From Rhizoclosmatium globosum (Eukaryota; Chytridiomycota; Chytridiomycetes; Chytridiales; Chytriomycetaceae): a stretch of 64,000 nucleotides of DNA. The notes beneath the pieces were generated by a model that saw only the letters and a list, made by a program, of their open reading frames with translations, had not been told where the DNA came from and did not search any database. This document shows, piece by piece, positions 11,881 to 22,364 of this stretch (its first letter is position 1; every line of letters begins with the position of its first letter). The stretch spans positions 1 through 64,000 of the forward strand of contig MCGO01000098.1 in the NCBI GenBank assembly GCA_002104985.1, in the 5' to 3' direction. A program made the translations under genes and the position numbers.

Positions 11881-11930
11881 TCTTATATCAGCAAACCTGG
11901 GGCTTCTTAAATCAGTCTTTCTTCATCTCT
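11881..11930 (-). promoter_or_regulatory. Conserved promoter block of member 2
   Basis: On the + strand this block reads cttatatca, then cttcttaaatcagtc, then ttcatctc. The same elements in the same order occur at 13956-14012 upstream of member 3. Each lies about 195 bp upstream of its ATG. On the minus strand the first element reads tgatataag, a TATA-like box. Conservation here, when the surrounding sequence has diverged, suggests function, but recent duplication alone could also explain it. Confidence 0.5.
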
Positions 11931-12567
11931 TGGGGTCTTACCTTCTCATCTCCTCATTGATGCGAAAGATAATCTCATGGTACCTAACGTCCAGCGTAAA
12001 AGTACTTCACTACTCAGTGAGACGTTGTCTGATATGCGTTTGCACTAACATTCTCGTTAGGAAGATGTTAGGACCTGGTGTGACAATGAAAAATTCAAAG
12101 TAAGTTACAATCCAGCGAACAACATTTCCAACGGGATCGACGGTCTCTGATTAAACTGTTTTTATTCCGCTTCCACCTCTTCAATCACTACTCACTATTT
12201 GTGACCGTATCCGTTCCGGTTCCCGAAAAAGCCTCAATTACATCTGTCGATGTTGCACAACTGCAAGAAGTAGCTGTATCTGCTCAAAGTAATGCTTTAA
12301 TGGACTCACGATACTGAGAATAGATTCGTTGGCTGCAAAGTGTCGTCGCGTTGCAAGTTCATTGAAGAAGCGGCTGACAAAGGTGGCTTAAATCATATTA
12401 TAAGGGTTCATAGAAATTCAAACAAATTGCAGCGAAAATCCAAACGAACAATATTGTCTATTCTGAATCACTGGTTTGTTTGCTTATTCAATGAAAATCA
12501 GTAGTAAACCTGGTTTGCTATCTTTTATTTGGTTTTTCTATTTCTAATGAACTCTTCTGTAACTGAT
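11931..12567. other. Intergenic region with a possible short spliced ORF
   Basis: This gap of about 640 bp lies between members 2 and 3. On the + strand an ATG at 11958 opens a short frame (MRKIISWYLTSSVKVLHYS) that reaches a good 5' splice site (gtgaga, about 12018). A branch-like ctaac followed by ttag (about 12060) joins in phase to EDVRTWCDNEKFK, then a gtaagt. With the second intron retained, the product would be about 49 residues. I recognise no family; it may be a small gene or a gene remnant. Confidence 0.25.
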
Positions 12568-13761
12568 TTACTTTCTCTGAACTTCTTTTGCAACGGGACT
12601 GTGCGGAGATCGTTGTGATCGTTGCTGTCGTCCTGGCGACGGTTGACGAGGACGCGAGGCATCAGACGAAGCAACAAACTCTGTACCAGCCGGAACAACG
12701 AAATATCCGTCTTTGGAGCGGTCATTTATCATGGGACTATGAGCCTGTCGAGCAGCGGCTGGCTTTTGAATAGTGACGCCTGTTGGTAGCATTTGCAAAG
12801 GAATTGATTGAGAGGTAACTCCTGACGCTGTTGTGTTCAAAACGTTACTTGGTGGTGCAGTAAATTTCCCATCCACCGTTCTCTCGGTTTTTGGAATAGG
12901 TAGCGCCTTGCGTTTCGTGGGACCTTTGGAAACGTAACTTTGGGTTGGAACTTCAATGTCGGTAGGTTGCGGTTCACTCGTTGCGCGATTGTAACGCACA
13001 TAAACGATTCCAAGTGCTGCAAGAAGTGCAATGATACCTGCGATGGCACCTCCGATGGCGGCACCACTTGTTCCTGGACTTGAACCGGAGGTATCCCCAG
13101 GAAGTGTGGATTGTGTTGGACCTCTGATCGGGGCAATGATGGCTTGAGGTTTGGGGCTTTGTGGAACATTGCTTGCTACGACTGACAATGTAGCGATAGG
13201 AGATGGGTCCGTATTAGCTGGGGCGATGTTGTCTTGAACAGGAGGATTTTCCTCAGGTTGCGAGGTTGGTACTGGTGATTGAACAGGTGGTACAGGGTCT
13301 GGTACTGCGTTGTTTTCCGGGGTAGGCGAAATAATGGCTGCAGTCGCTGGGGGCAAAAGCTGATAAGATATGGAGGACACAGAATCGGTATATGAACATG
13401 TCGGCTTTGATGCTGGGCAGGAAGATATTTGTGCCTAGTTCATGTGTAAGAGTACTTTGTGAGGAAATTAGAGACTCACAGTGGCTACATAATTTGAGGC
13501 GGACTTGATGATGGCTGAGTCTCCTGTGCATGAAACGGAGAAACAACGAGTACTCGACTTTAAGTTCATTGCGGATGGACACGTTTCCGTTGCCTGCCCG
13601 ACGGTAGTGCTGATTGAACACAAAACCCCGACAGCATTTATGCCAACCGTTAAGGAGAGTTTTTCTTTGCTGTGGCTACTGACAAACGTTTTGTCGACGT
13701 ACAGTGTTCCTGTTATGGCTTCAGCACCAGATGCTTGTTGTAGAGCCAAGTATTTCGACAT
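12568..13761 (-). CDS. Tandem membrane-protein family, member 3
   Basis: Exon 1 starts at ATG 13761 (MSKYLALQQASGAEAI) with the same Cys-containing domain (TRCFSVSCTGDSAIIKSA). The intron starts gtgagt near 13485 and ends before AQISSCPASKPTC. A Pro-rich linker, a transmembrane helix (AIGGAIAGIIALLAALGIVY, about 13000-13070) and a tail with KRKALPIPKTERTVDGKF follow. A second copy of the tail motif, RSKDGYFVVP, lies about 70 residues later. The stop is TAA 12568 and the frame is intact. A splice-like gtaagt at about 13909 suggests an intron in the 5' untranslated region. Function unknown. Confidence 0.7.
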
Positions 13762-13955
13762 AACTTTCAGTCGGAAATAGGGTTAAGGGTGCTGAGAAGA
13801 TGGATCTGGCTGTAGCGGAATTGATGCCTAATCTGACTGCATTGTAATCAGTGAGTGCTTAGAATGATATTGCTTGGTGTGCTTGGTGTTTGGAAAGACG
13901 ACTTACCGCTGAAAGTGTGGATAGATGTTAGTGCACCCAAACACTTTTGATGTTG

Positions 13956-14012
13956 TTCTTATATCACCAAATTTTTTTACTATTCTCTTCTTAAATCAGT
14001 CATCTTTCATCT
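13956..14012 (-). promoter_or_regulatory. Conserved promoter block of member 3
   Basis: This is the counterpart of the block at 11881-11930: cttatatca, then cttcttaaatcagtc, then tttcatctcc on the + strand, about 200 bp upstream of ATG 13761. The tgatataag element on the coding strand is TATA-like. The rest of the gap to 14295 shows nothing further that I can name. Confidence 0.5.
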
Positions 14013-14295
14013 CCTGAAACTTTTATTCCGCCATCTCAAATTGGACAATGCAAACCTTTGTCAGCGCAATTCCAAGGAGTATCTGGCGGCACTATTAAGG
14101 CCCACCTCTTTTACTTTGCCTTCAACAAGTGATTACTTGATTACTTGAAAACGGGCCTGAGCATAACAGTGAAAGCAGAGATAGTACCGACTGCGTTATG
14201 AAAGCTGAAACATAAACTAATACTAAAGGTCCTTTAGTTTGACTTGTTACTTTTGAGCCACGAAAATCTATTCTGTAAATCCCGCTTCAACTCAC

Positions 14296-15995
14296 ATGAA
14301 CCACCACTACACATCCCAACGCGACAAAGACCTGCGCTCTTCCATACCCAAGCCTTCCTCCCTCTCAACACTCCGCACACCGTCTCATCAACAAGACCTC
14401 TACAAATCCTCATACATTGACCAAATGACATCCCGCAACACCCTCTCAAACAACAACAGCAACCATCGATACTCCACCGAAACCTTATACGACTCACCAC
14501 CACCTCAACCCCGCTACTCACAACCCCAATATTCCCAACACCGTCAACCCCAACAACACCACCACAACCAACAACCTCACAACCCAACAAAAGTCTTTGT
14601 AAACCTCGAACTCCCACGAACACTCCTCGCACAGGGCCTCAACAACCCTCCACCCACACTTTCCACGTCTGGGATGTATAAACCGCTTCCAGGGTATACT
14701 GCAACCGCGTCGTCAAGTTCTCTTGACGCGAACTTGCTTTCGTATCGCGAGCCTGTTCCTGCGTCTGCGGCTGCGCATGGGAAGCGGGGGCTGTTTGGGT
14801 GGGGTGGTGGTTGGGGGAAGGGGAGGGAAGAGCTTGAACGTGTGAATCGGATGGTTGGGGTGCGGGATGTGGATGGGGAGGGGAGGCCTGTTGTTCGACG
14901 AGGGGTTTTGGATGAGTTTTTGGGGAGGGGTGCGGGTGCGGGTGGTGGTGGTGGAGGGGGGTATGGGGAGGTTGGGAGGAGGAGGAGTGAAGTTGATCGG
15001 AGGGGGAGTTTGAGTATTGAAGAGATGGTGCGGGCGAGTCGGGTTTCTGATGGGGGGTTTGGGAGGAGGGATAGTTATTTGGGGGAGGGGAGAGGAAGGG
15101 AGGAGGAGGATAAGGGGAGGAGGGATAGTGGCGTTGGAAGGAGTTTGCAGAATTTGGTTAATGTGGAGAGGGTGAAGAGGGAGGAGAAGGGTGGGTATTC
15201 GAGGCAGACTTCTGTTGTTGAACCTGTGGTGCAGAAGCCTGTGGAGACGCGTCAAAAAGTGGAGGCTAGGCGACCAGTGGTGGAATCTGAAGAGGAAGAA
15301 GAGGAAGAAGAGGAAGGGGAAGGGGATGAGGAGGTTGACGAAGAATCGGACTCGAGCAAGAAGAAGATGGGGAAGACAACGCGTCGGAGCAATCATTCGG
15401 GAGCACACATTCAATCAAAATCCATGCCCGCCTGGGCAAATCTCAAAATCAGCTTCCACCTGAACACGGACCGAAACCGAAACTAGCAGTGTGTCGCGTC
15501 TGTTCACGGAAATTCGCAGTGGATCGATTGGCCAAACATGAAAAAGCGTGCAAGAGTGCCAACAAGAAACCACGCAAAGTGTTTGATGGAACCAAGATGC
15601 GAACGAAAGGGTTGGAGACGGGGCAGATTAAAAAAGATGTTGCAGCTGAACGAAAGTTGGAAGAAATGCGTGTGCAGCGGAAAGAGGCGTGGAAGCAGAA
15701 GCATGGTGAGTTTTAAGTTGTTGTTTGCATATGAAGTGACGAATCATTTTGAACAGAGGAGTTGATTGAATCTTTGCGAGCTGCAAAACAAATGCAAGCA
15801 CATTTGGCCAAGGGGGGAAAAGCCTCTGATTTACCTCCTCCCCCACCAAGTAAAACATTACCGGAAGGGCAGGAATGCCCGCACTGTTTACGTAGATTCA
15901 GTGAAAATTCGTATGAACGACACGTTGAAGTTTGTCTCCGACTCAAGCAGAAGGGACGACCCAACAAGGTGAATCCATTTAGCAAAAAGAAGTAA
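14296..15995 (+). CDS. ZC2HC1-type zinc-finger protein
   Basis: ATG 14296 opens a long disordered N-terminus rich in Asn, Gln, Pro and His, later Gly, Arg and Glu. The C-terminus has two C2HC fingers: CRVCSRKFAVDRLAKHEKAC (about 15490-15550), followed by KPRKVFDGTKMR as in ZC2HC1 proteins, and CPHCLRRFSENSYERHVEVC (about 15875-15935). An intron of about 50 nt (15706-15756, gtgagt to cag) separates them. Before the first finger the frame changes near 15365 in an AAG-repeat tract; one added A gives continuous coding. TAA is at 15993. The protein probably binds zinc and is linked in other eukaryotes to cytoskeletal or ciliary roles; that role here is inference. Strand composition flips sharply near 14690. 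Confidence 0.75.
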
Positions 15996-16042
15996 CGAAT
16001 AAATCTGTTTTCTGTACAAACGTTGACAAAACTTTTACGCAA

Positions 16043-19000
16043 ATGGCAGGGGACCGGTCTTTGCCTCCGCCGCCACCACCGCCCTCAGCACCACCGAGCC
16101 GCGGAGGAGCTGCCCCTTCATCGTCTCTTGGAGTGAGTGGAAGTGGAAGCGGAAGTGGCGGAGCAGCAAAGCGGCCGAATCTTTGGAGTCGCGGATCTGA
16201 ATCGGCTGGACCAACGTCGTCTTCTTCCTCGTCCTCTGCTTCAATGAACACAGTTTGTTACTTTGTTTTTAAACATGTTAAATTGGAGTAAACTAAACAA
16301 CTGCCGAAACAGAAGCGGTTTCCACTTCCGCAACCACCGAATCCGATCCAAAGTCAACAAAGTGTCTCTTTAAATCAACAAAGTCAGCGACGAAACACGG
16401 CGCCGTCTTCTTCGACGGCGTCTTCGCTTCCGCTGCCGCCGCCTCCCTCGGCGTCTTCGGCTTCAACGGCCTCGTCTTCGGCGCCGCGATTGTGGCCGCC
16501 ATCCTCGGACAGAGACAGAGACCGAGAACGGGAACGAGACAGACTGCGGTTTGACGCGAATCAAAGTACTCAGAAACTGTGCGTGTGTCTTGCTTTCTTC
16601 AATGGCTGCTAACTCGTCAAATAGATACAACTCAGGCGGCCGTCCCTCAAATCCTCAACCATCATTGGCTTTTCAGCGACCCTCGAATGACAGGGATTCG
16701 TTGGACTACAGATCTTCAAATAATGCTCAAAACAGTCAAGGAGGCGGTTACAGCAGACCTGCTCAGTTTGACTCTCGTTCAGCCCCATCCCAACAGCAGC
16801 AGCAACAACAACAACAGCCACAACAACGTTCCACTCTACTTGGTGGAAACAATAGCAAACCTTCGTTGCTGGGTCCAAACTCAAACACTCCTTCAACCCT
16901 CAGATATGGTTCAGATTATCCCTCTTCTTCCTCCTCCAACTCGTTCCAAAAACGAAACAGAACTTCCTTCGATGCTGGACCTGAACCAAACAACTCGTCA
17001 TCTTCCTTCATGCCTCCTAAGCGACCCCGTCTCTTACCTGCTGGAAGCAACAACAGTGACAGATACCAGCCTCCTTCGAACAATCAGTCTTACAACTCTA
17101 ACCTGAACAATCCATCTTCTAATACTATGCGGCGCTCCAATTCAATCTTTGGAAATGCTGGCAGTTATGATGAATACAAACGCAGAGACCAAGGCGGACC
17201 GTCTTCGTTTGTATCCAACCGTGGTGATTCCTACACTGGTGGATCATACAACAATGATCGTGGATACAATTCAATGTACAACAATAACAACTCCAATATG
17301 CGTCAAGGAGGCGGCGGCTATTCTTACAACAAAGGACCTGGAGGCCCAACCGGCGGAATGATGGGTGGATCTGATCGGTATGGAGTAAATAACCAACAGC
17401 ACAAGGAAGAGATTCGTTCATGGAACAGAGGATGCAGCAGCATCCGTTCCATGCTTCCAAGAATTTGATGCATCAGAGAGATGCTGGGTTTAGTGGAGAC
17501 CGAGGAGGTGGGCCGGGTATGCCTGGGGTCAGTCGAGAGTCTAGCATGGGACCTTCGAGAGGATATGGACGGGGTTCCTCTGTTACTCCTACGGGAACTG
17601 GACCCAGTGGAGCTAGTTCAGCTCAACCTGGAGTTACATCTAATCAGAATGTGAGTAAACCCATCACGGACACGAATGTAGCCCAGGAACAACTATCAGA
17701 GGAAGAAGGCTTGATTGCGGGTACACCTGAAGATTTGGAGTTTGATGAGAATGCTGGGTCGATGGAGGAAGAAGATGGAAACGAGGATGAAGTTGAAGAT
17801 GGGGAAGAGTTGGAGGATGGGGAGGGAGAAGAAGAGGAAGAAGAGGAAGTGATTGATGACCAACAACTTCAACTTGAAGAAGATGCAGCTGCCGCTGCTG
17901 CTGCCTCCAAAGAGCCGTCTACCTCAACCTCAATGGAAGTTGATCCGAAATCGCCGATCCTCCCTGCATCCCTAACCACAGTTCTGCCACTACCGACGTT
18001 CCACAAACTGCCACCTCTACAACCTCCAAGAAGCGTGAACTCCCTCCAATCGACAACTCCCTCACCCTAGAATCCTCGCCGAAAACCAAGCCAAAGCCAA
18101 ATCAAACTCCCGCGCACTCCTCACATCCCTCCAATCTGCCTACCCACCCACAACCCCTCTCCAACCACCCAAAATCAAACGCACCATCGCCGAATACCCA
18201 ATCATCCAACACATCATCGCGCGCCACGCAATCATCCGTCCCTTCGTAATGTCCCGCGTCATCCAACGCAAAAAAGCCGTCTCGACAAAACGCGCGGAAC
18301 TCCGCGAAGAGTGGAGTGAGCACTACGCCACATACAAAAAGAAGATGGAACGACTTGAGAAGAAGAAACGGAGCGGCGTTGGGCCTGGCGCTGGTCTTAT
18401 CGGCCCTCTCTCCGCATACGGTCCCGCGTATGGAGGGACTTCTGGGGGAGGTGGGGGGTCTGGGATCATGGGATACAACAGCGGGGATTTCGGGGGGTCT
18501 ACGAGGAGTAGTAGTCGTCGTGGTGCGTTTATTAGTGACGCTGTGAAGAGTGAGGCGGAGTGGGAACAGGTTCTTGCTGCGATTGCGGCGACGGAGCAGG
18601 CGGATTTGGATGACTCTAAGTTGATTGCGCAGACTGTGGCGGACCCGCCGATGTTGTTGGATCCTGTTGATATTGCGGTGTTTACGGTGCGGAATTATAA
18701 TCGCCTTGTTGTGGATCCGGTGTTGGAGCTGGCGCAGGTGAATGCGGCGGTGGAGATGAAGTGGAGTTTGGAGGAACGGGAGGCGTTTCGGTATCGGCTT
18801 GTGCAGTATGGAAAGGATTTTCCACGGTGAGTTTGTTTATGAGAATATTGGGTTATTGATTTTTGTGGATAGGATTGCTGCGTACCTTCCAAACAAGACG
18901 ACTCAGGATTGTATTCAGTATTACTACCGAGAAAAGTTTTCTGGAAACTTTAAGCAGTTATTACGGAAAGCTGCGAATTCGAGGAATAATATCCGGAGGA

Positions 19001-20279
19001 GAGGGGCGATGGCTGCAAAGAAGCCTGTTGCTCCTATCAAGTCGGGCAGTAACAATCAAGTGGATCGATCACCGCGAGAACCCCCATCTCTGAATCAACA
19101 CGGGAATCAAACCTTCAACAAGCAGATACCGACGCTGAAGCCGACAACTCAAACAACCAATACCCGAATGACTCTCAAAAAGATGACTCCACCCAACACC
19201 AACCATCCCGGGAAACATCCACAAAACCACCCAAAGAAAAACCAACCCAGCTCAAAACCCTCCACATCCCGTCGCGACCCACCCCTCCACTTTGACTCCC
19301 AATTCACAATCTCAGACGTCGCCGACGGCGGGTCGACCCGTTGGACAGCGGACGAGAAAGAACGCGCTGTCGAAGCGTTCAAGAGACATGGACGTGACTT
19401 TGAGGCTGTTGCGATTGCGGTTGGGAGTAAAACTACTGAAGGGGTGAAAGAGTTTTGGAGGCTATATAAGCGCAAGTATGGGTTGGATGTTATTGTTGCG
19501 GAGATGGAGGCTGGGAAGAAGGGTGGATCTGGAGGAGGTGGGAAAGAGAAGAGTAAGAAGGTGGTTGCGGGCGGGGAACGGAAGGAGAGTTTGGGTGATG
19601 GTAGTGTTGGAGAGGAGAAGAGGGATGATCAGGGAGATGAAGTGTGCTGGGGATGGACGGGTCAAGAAGGAGTGACTTTGTGAAAGGGTTGAGGATGGTG
19701 GGTTGTAACTGGGAGGAAGTTTGTAAAGTTGTTGGAGGTGGGAAGTCTGTGATTCAATGTCGTGCATATTATGTGGAGCACAAGGTTGAGTTTGATGCTG
19801 TCTTGTTGGAGGCTGGATACAAACCTGAAGGAAGTGTTGCCAGCCGCCGTGGATCAAGTGTTGACCTCCAGCAACAACAGCAACAACAACAACAACTGCA
19901 ACATCAACATCACCAACAACAGCAACATGTCATGCAACAACCAGTTCCCATCATGTACGCAGACCCATCCGCAGGCGGATACGTCTACTACCACCCCACC
20001 CACAAATGGTATACCATGTCCCAGCCCCACCACCACCGCAACCCGTCTTCCACCCAATGCATGGATACATTGACACCATGCCCGGTCAATTCGCCATCCC
20101 AAGAATACCCTGGCGCGTCGTATGCTGTCGCACCATATATGGACATTCGAGGACCTGGGTTTGGAGGACACACTGGAGGATATTATCAGCCTGTGTATTA
20201 CCCTGGTCCCCCGCCGCCTTATGGGTATCATCACCCGCCGCAAGAGTATGTCAGGATGTGCAGCCTGTGCAGTCTGTGA
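16043..20279 (+). CDS. Snt1/NCoR-SMRT-like SANT-domain corepressor
   Basis: ATG 16043 starts a Pro/Ser-rich leader. Introns follow near 16253-16311, 16578-16624 (gtgcgt...gctaac...tag) and 17376-17420 (gtaaat...acag). An Asp/Glu-rich tract lies near 17700-17880. A conserved helical domain (about 18069-18350, RILAENQAKAKSNSRALLTS, then Arg/Lys-rich) matches the NCoR/SMRT N-terminal region, followed by SANT 1 (MKWSLEEREAFRYRL, interrupted by an intron at 18827), SANT 2 (TRWTADEKERAVEAFKRHG, about 19335) and SANT 3 (SDFVKGLRMVGCNWEEV, about 19670). A poly-Gln stretch lies near 19866-19940. The frame also changes near 17980-18069 and at about 19665, where one added A gives WTGQERSDF. Expected role: scaffold of a histone deacetylase complex in the nucleus. 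The C-terminal end is uncertain (an alternative frame stops at 20354). Confidence 0.75.
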
Positions 20280-20496
20280 TACCGGTGGTTGAGAGTAACG
20301 GTGTGTCTGTGAATGGAGGAGGAGAGAGTACAGTGTTGCCGTCCATACGAACCTGATATCAGATTGAGACGAGTCTTGAATGTATATTTAATGTGGGATG
20401 TAGGAAAATAAAATAAGTTGAATTCGATAATAGAAACCACAATGTCCGAGAAAGAAAGAGCTCCAAAAAACTCTCTCAAAAACAACCAACCACCAA

Positions 20497-21055
20497 ATGG
20501 CACCACCAAAAGAAGGAGGAAAGGCGCCCGCCGAAAAGAAGCCAGCCGGAAAAGCACCAGCCAAGACAGCCGCCAAGAAGACGAAAGACGGCGCCGGAAA
20601 GAAGAAGAAGGTTTCGAGAAAGGAGAGTTACTCGTCCTACATCTACAAAGTGCTCAAACAAGTGCATCCGGAAACTGGTATTTCGAATAAGGCGTGAGTG
20701 TTTGTTTGGGTGTTTTGGTGTTGGTGGTTGAAACGACAAGGACTAATGCCACCCTCATTCTCTCTTTACATTCCGAAACAGTATGAGCATCATGAACTCT
20801 TTCGTAAACGATATCTTTGAACGCATCGCCTCCGAAGGTGAGCACCATCCCAATGATCCCATCCCGCATAATCCCCACTCAACTAAACACACCACATCAC
20901 AAAAAGCATCCAAGCTCGCCGCGTACAACAAACGATCAACCATTTCGTCTCGTGAGATCCAGACTTCAGTCCGTTTGATCCTTCCTGGAGAACTTGCCAA
21001 GCATGCTGTTTCGGAAGGGACGAAGGCTGTGACAAAGTACCAGTCGTCAAAGTAA
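20497..21055 (+). CDS. Histone H2B
   Basis: There are three exons: 20497-20693, 20782-20837 and 20906-21055. The product has a Lys/Ala/Pro-rich N-terminal tail ([20 protein letters not shown]), the H2B signature [19 protein letters not shown], then [20 protein letters not shown], and ends AVTKYQSSK, all at the usual positions for an approximately 134-residue H2B. The splice sites are gtgagt/cag and gtgagc/aag. The frame is intact. It packages DNA in the nucleosome with H2A, H3 and H4; no other histone gene lies in the window. Having introns in a core histone gene is common in fungi. Confidence 0.95.
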
Positions 21056-21096
21056 ACCCATACAGTTTTGGGAATATTGTTTTCCTTTTCAGTGCC

Positions 21097-21102
21097 AATA
21101 AA
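21097..21102 (+). promoter_or_regulatory. Polyadenylation-like signal of H2B
   Basis: An aataaa hexamer lies 42 bp after the H2B stop codon, just before the next gene starts at 21151. It suggests that this H2B mRNA is polyadenylated. Confidence 0.4.
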
Positions 21103-21150
21103 TTATCTTTAGTTAGTATGTTGGTTGCATGGGAGTAATGTATTGAAAAG

Positions 21151-22309
21151 ATGACACAAACACACCCACATGAATGGACCTTGTTACTTGATGGCTCTGG
21201 AACGTCTGATGATGGACTGAAACAAGTCATGGCATCTGTCAACAAGAAAGAGTTCCTGCTGAATAACACAAGAGGTCTGTATCTGTACTGTCAGTGTTAA
21301 CTGTCGTGGCTCAACCTACTTAACAGGTGCTTACACTGCCACGCGAACACTCAATCGAACAAAAGTTATGAACTGGAACATTCACTTGAATCGATTGATT
21401 GAATCTTGGATTGGACTGTCAAAGGTTGTTGGAAACAGAGAACCTGCCAAAGAGTTTGATCTGGATGCCACGAAAACGACTATTTCGGCAGCTCTTGGTA
21501 CATGTCTCCAAGAGTATTTTGCATCCACGGCTAGTCTGTCAAAGAATGGACTCACAGACGAAGCGACCATCACAATTCTATTGCTTGAACCATCTGTATG
21601 TACAGCCTTTCACTCTTCACCAGCAATTGCCAACCGATTCATCGATAGAACAATTTAGCTGAACTTCGTATTCACATTGAATTCCAACTTGACACGAAAC
21701 CTCAACCTTGCACAGTTGCCTTTTATGGCTCTCCAAGAACGTATCCATGTATCAAGGATTCCCAATGGTCACGGTATAGTATGCTTCTTTTTCAGCGGAG
21801 GGTATTCAACTTTTGTACTTTACAGAGACCGAAAGCCATTAGAACTTGCTGCCATGAAACCAGGAATATCTGAACTCCTATTGACCGATACAGACGGCAA
21901 TATTTACGAAGGACTCACATCAAACTTTTTCGTTGTCGTGCAGGACGGGGATGGAAAACTGGCTGTTGTAACAGCTCCAGTGCAACATGTGTTGGGAGGA
22001 ACGATTCTCAGGAATGTTGAAAGTGTTTGTGGGAGACTTGGAATACGGTTTCGATATGAATTTCCAAAAGTTGGTTCCGTGTCGACTTGGGTTGGAGCTT
22101 TCGTGACGAGTTGAGTTTGGTAGCGTTCTGGAGTTTGTGCTTATCGAGCATATTGTACAGGTTCGTTGCGGATTCTGGTTCCTGTTCAGAGAATTATACT
22201 TCCAAATGGTGAATCGGTGAACTTGGGCGTGCCAGAATGCGTGTTGGATATCAAAAAGGGAATAATGGAAGATGCAAACGAGAATGCCACAGAATTATGG
22301 GAGATGTGA
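21151..22309 (+). CDS. Class IV (PLP) aminotransferase, branched-chain/aminodeoxychorismate-lyase family
   Basis: Exon 1 starts at ATG 21151 (MTQTHPHEWTLLLDGSG). Introns fall near 21272-21326, 21598-21659, 21777-21824, and between 22111 and 22161 (starting gttgag). Fold-type IV landmarks are GAYTATRTLNRTKVMNWNIH, SQWSRDRKPLE (Lys-bearing region), then the cofactor-site run LLTDTDGNIYEGLTSNFFVV and LGGTILRNV, as in ilvE/pabC homologues. The last exon gives SLRILVPVQRIILPNGE and TGA 22307. Joining exons 2 and 3 needs one base, so either the splice call or the consensus is off by one there. Likely reaction: PLP-dependent transfer or lyase chemistry on an amino acid; the substrate cannot be told. 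Confidence 0.75.
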
Positions 22310-22364
22310 TATATTCGAATAACACTATCCTAAAAAACAATTTTAAATAACTCGAAAACTCTGC

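Noticed and set aside
14713..15414. Long Pro/Leu-rich open frame on the minus strand
   Set aside because: It is a shadow of the G-rich coding strand of the zinc-finger gene: low complexity and no domain.
17376..17470. Apparent frameshift in the corepressor gene near 17420
   Set aside because: A 44-nt intron (gtaaat...acag) joins DRYG to RMQQHPFHASK in frame, so no indel is needed, although the intron is unusually coding-like.
19866..19940. CAG/CAA repeat tract as a possible satellite
   Set aside because: It encodes poly-Gln/His inside the corepressor reading frame and is a coding low-complexity tract.
20006..20356. Alternative frame at the corepressor C-terminus with a Pro-rich stretch
   Set aside because: The main frame is open on both sides of it to 20279; choosing between them needs cDNA, so only the longer continuous frame was annotated.
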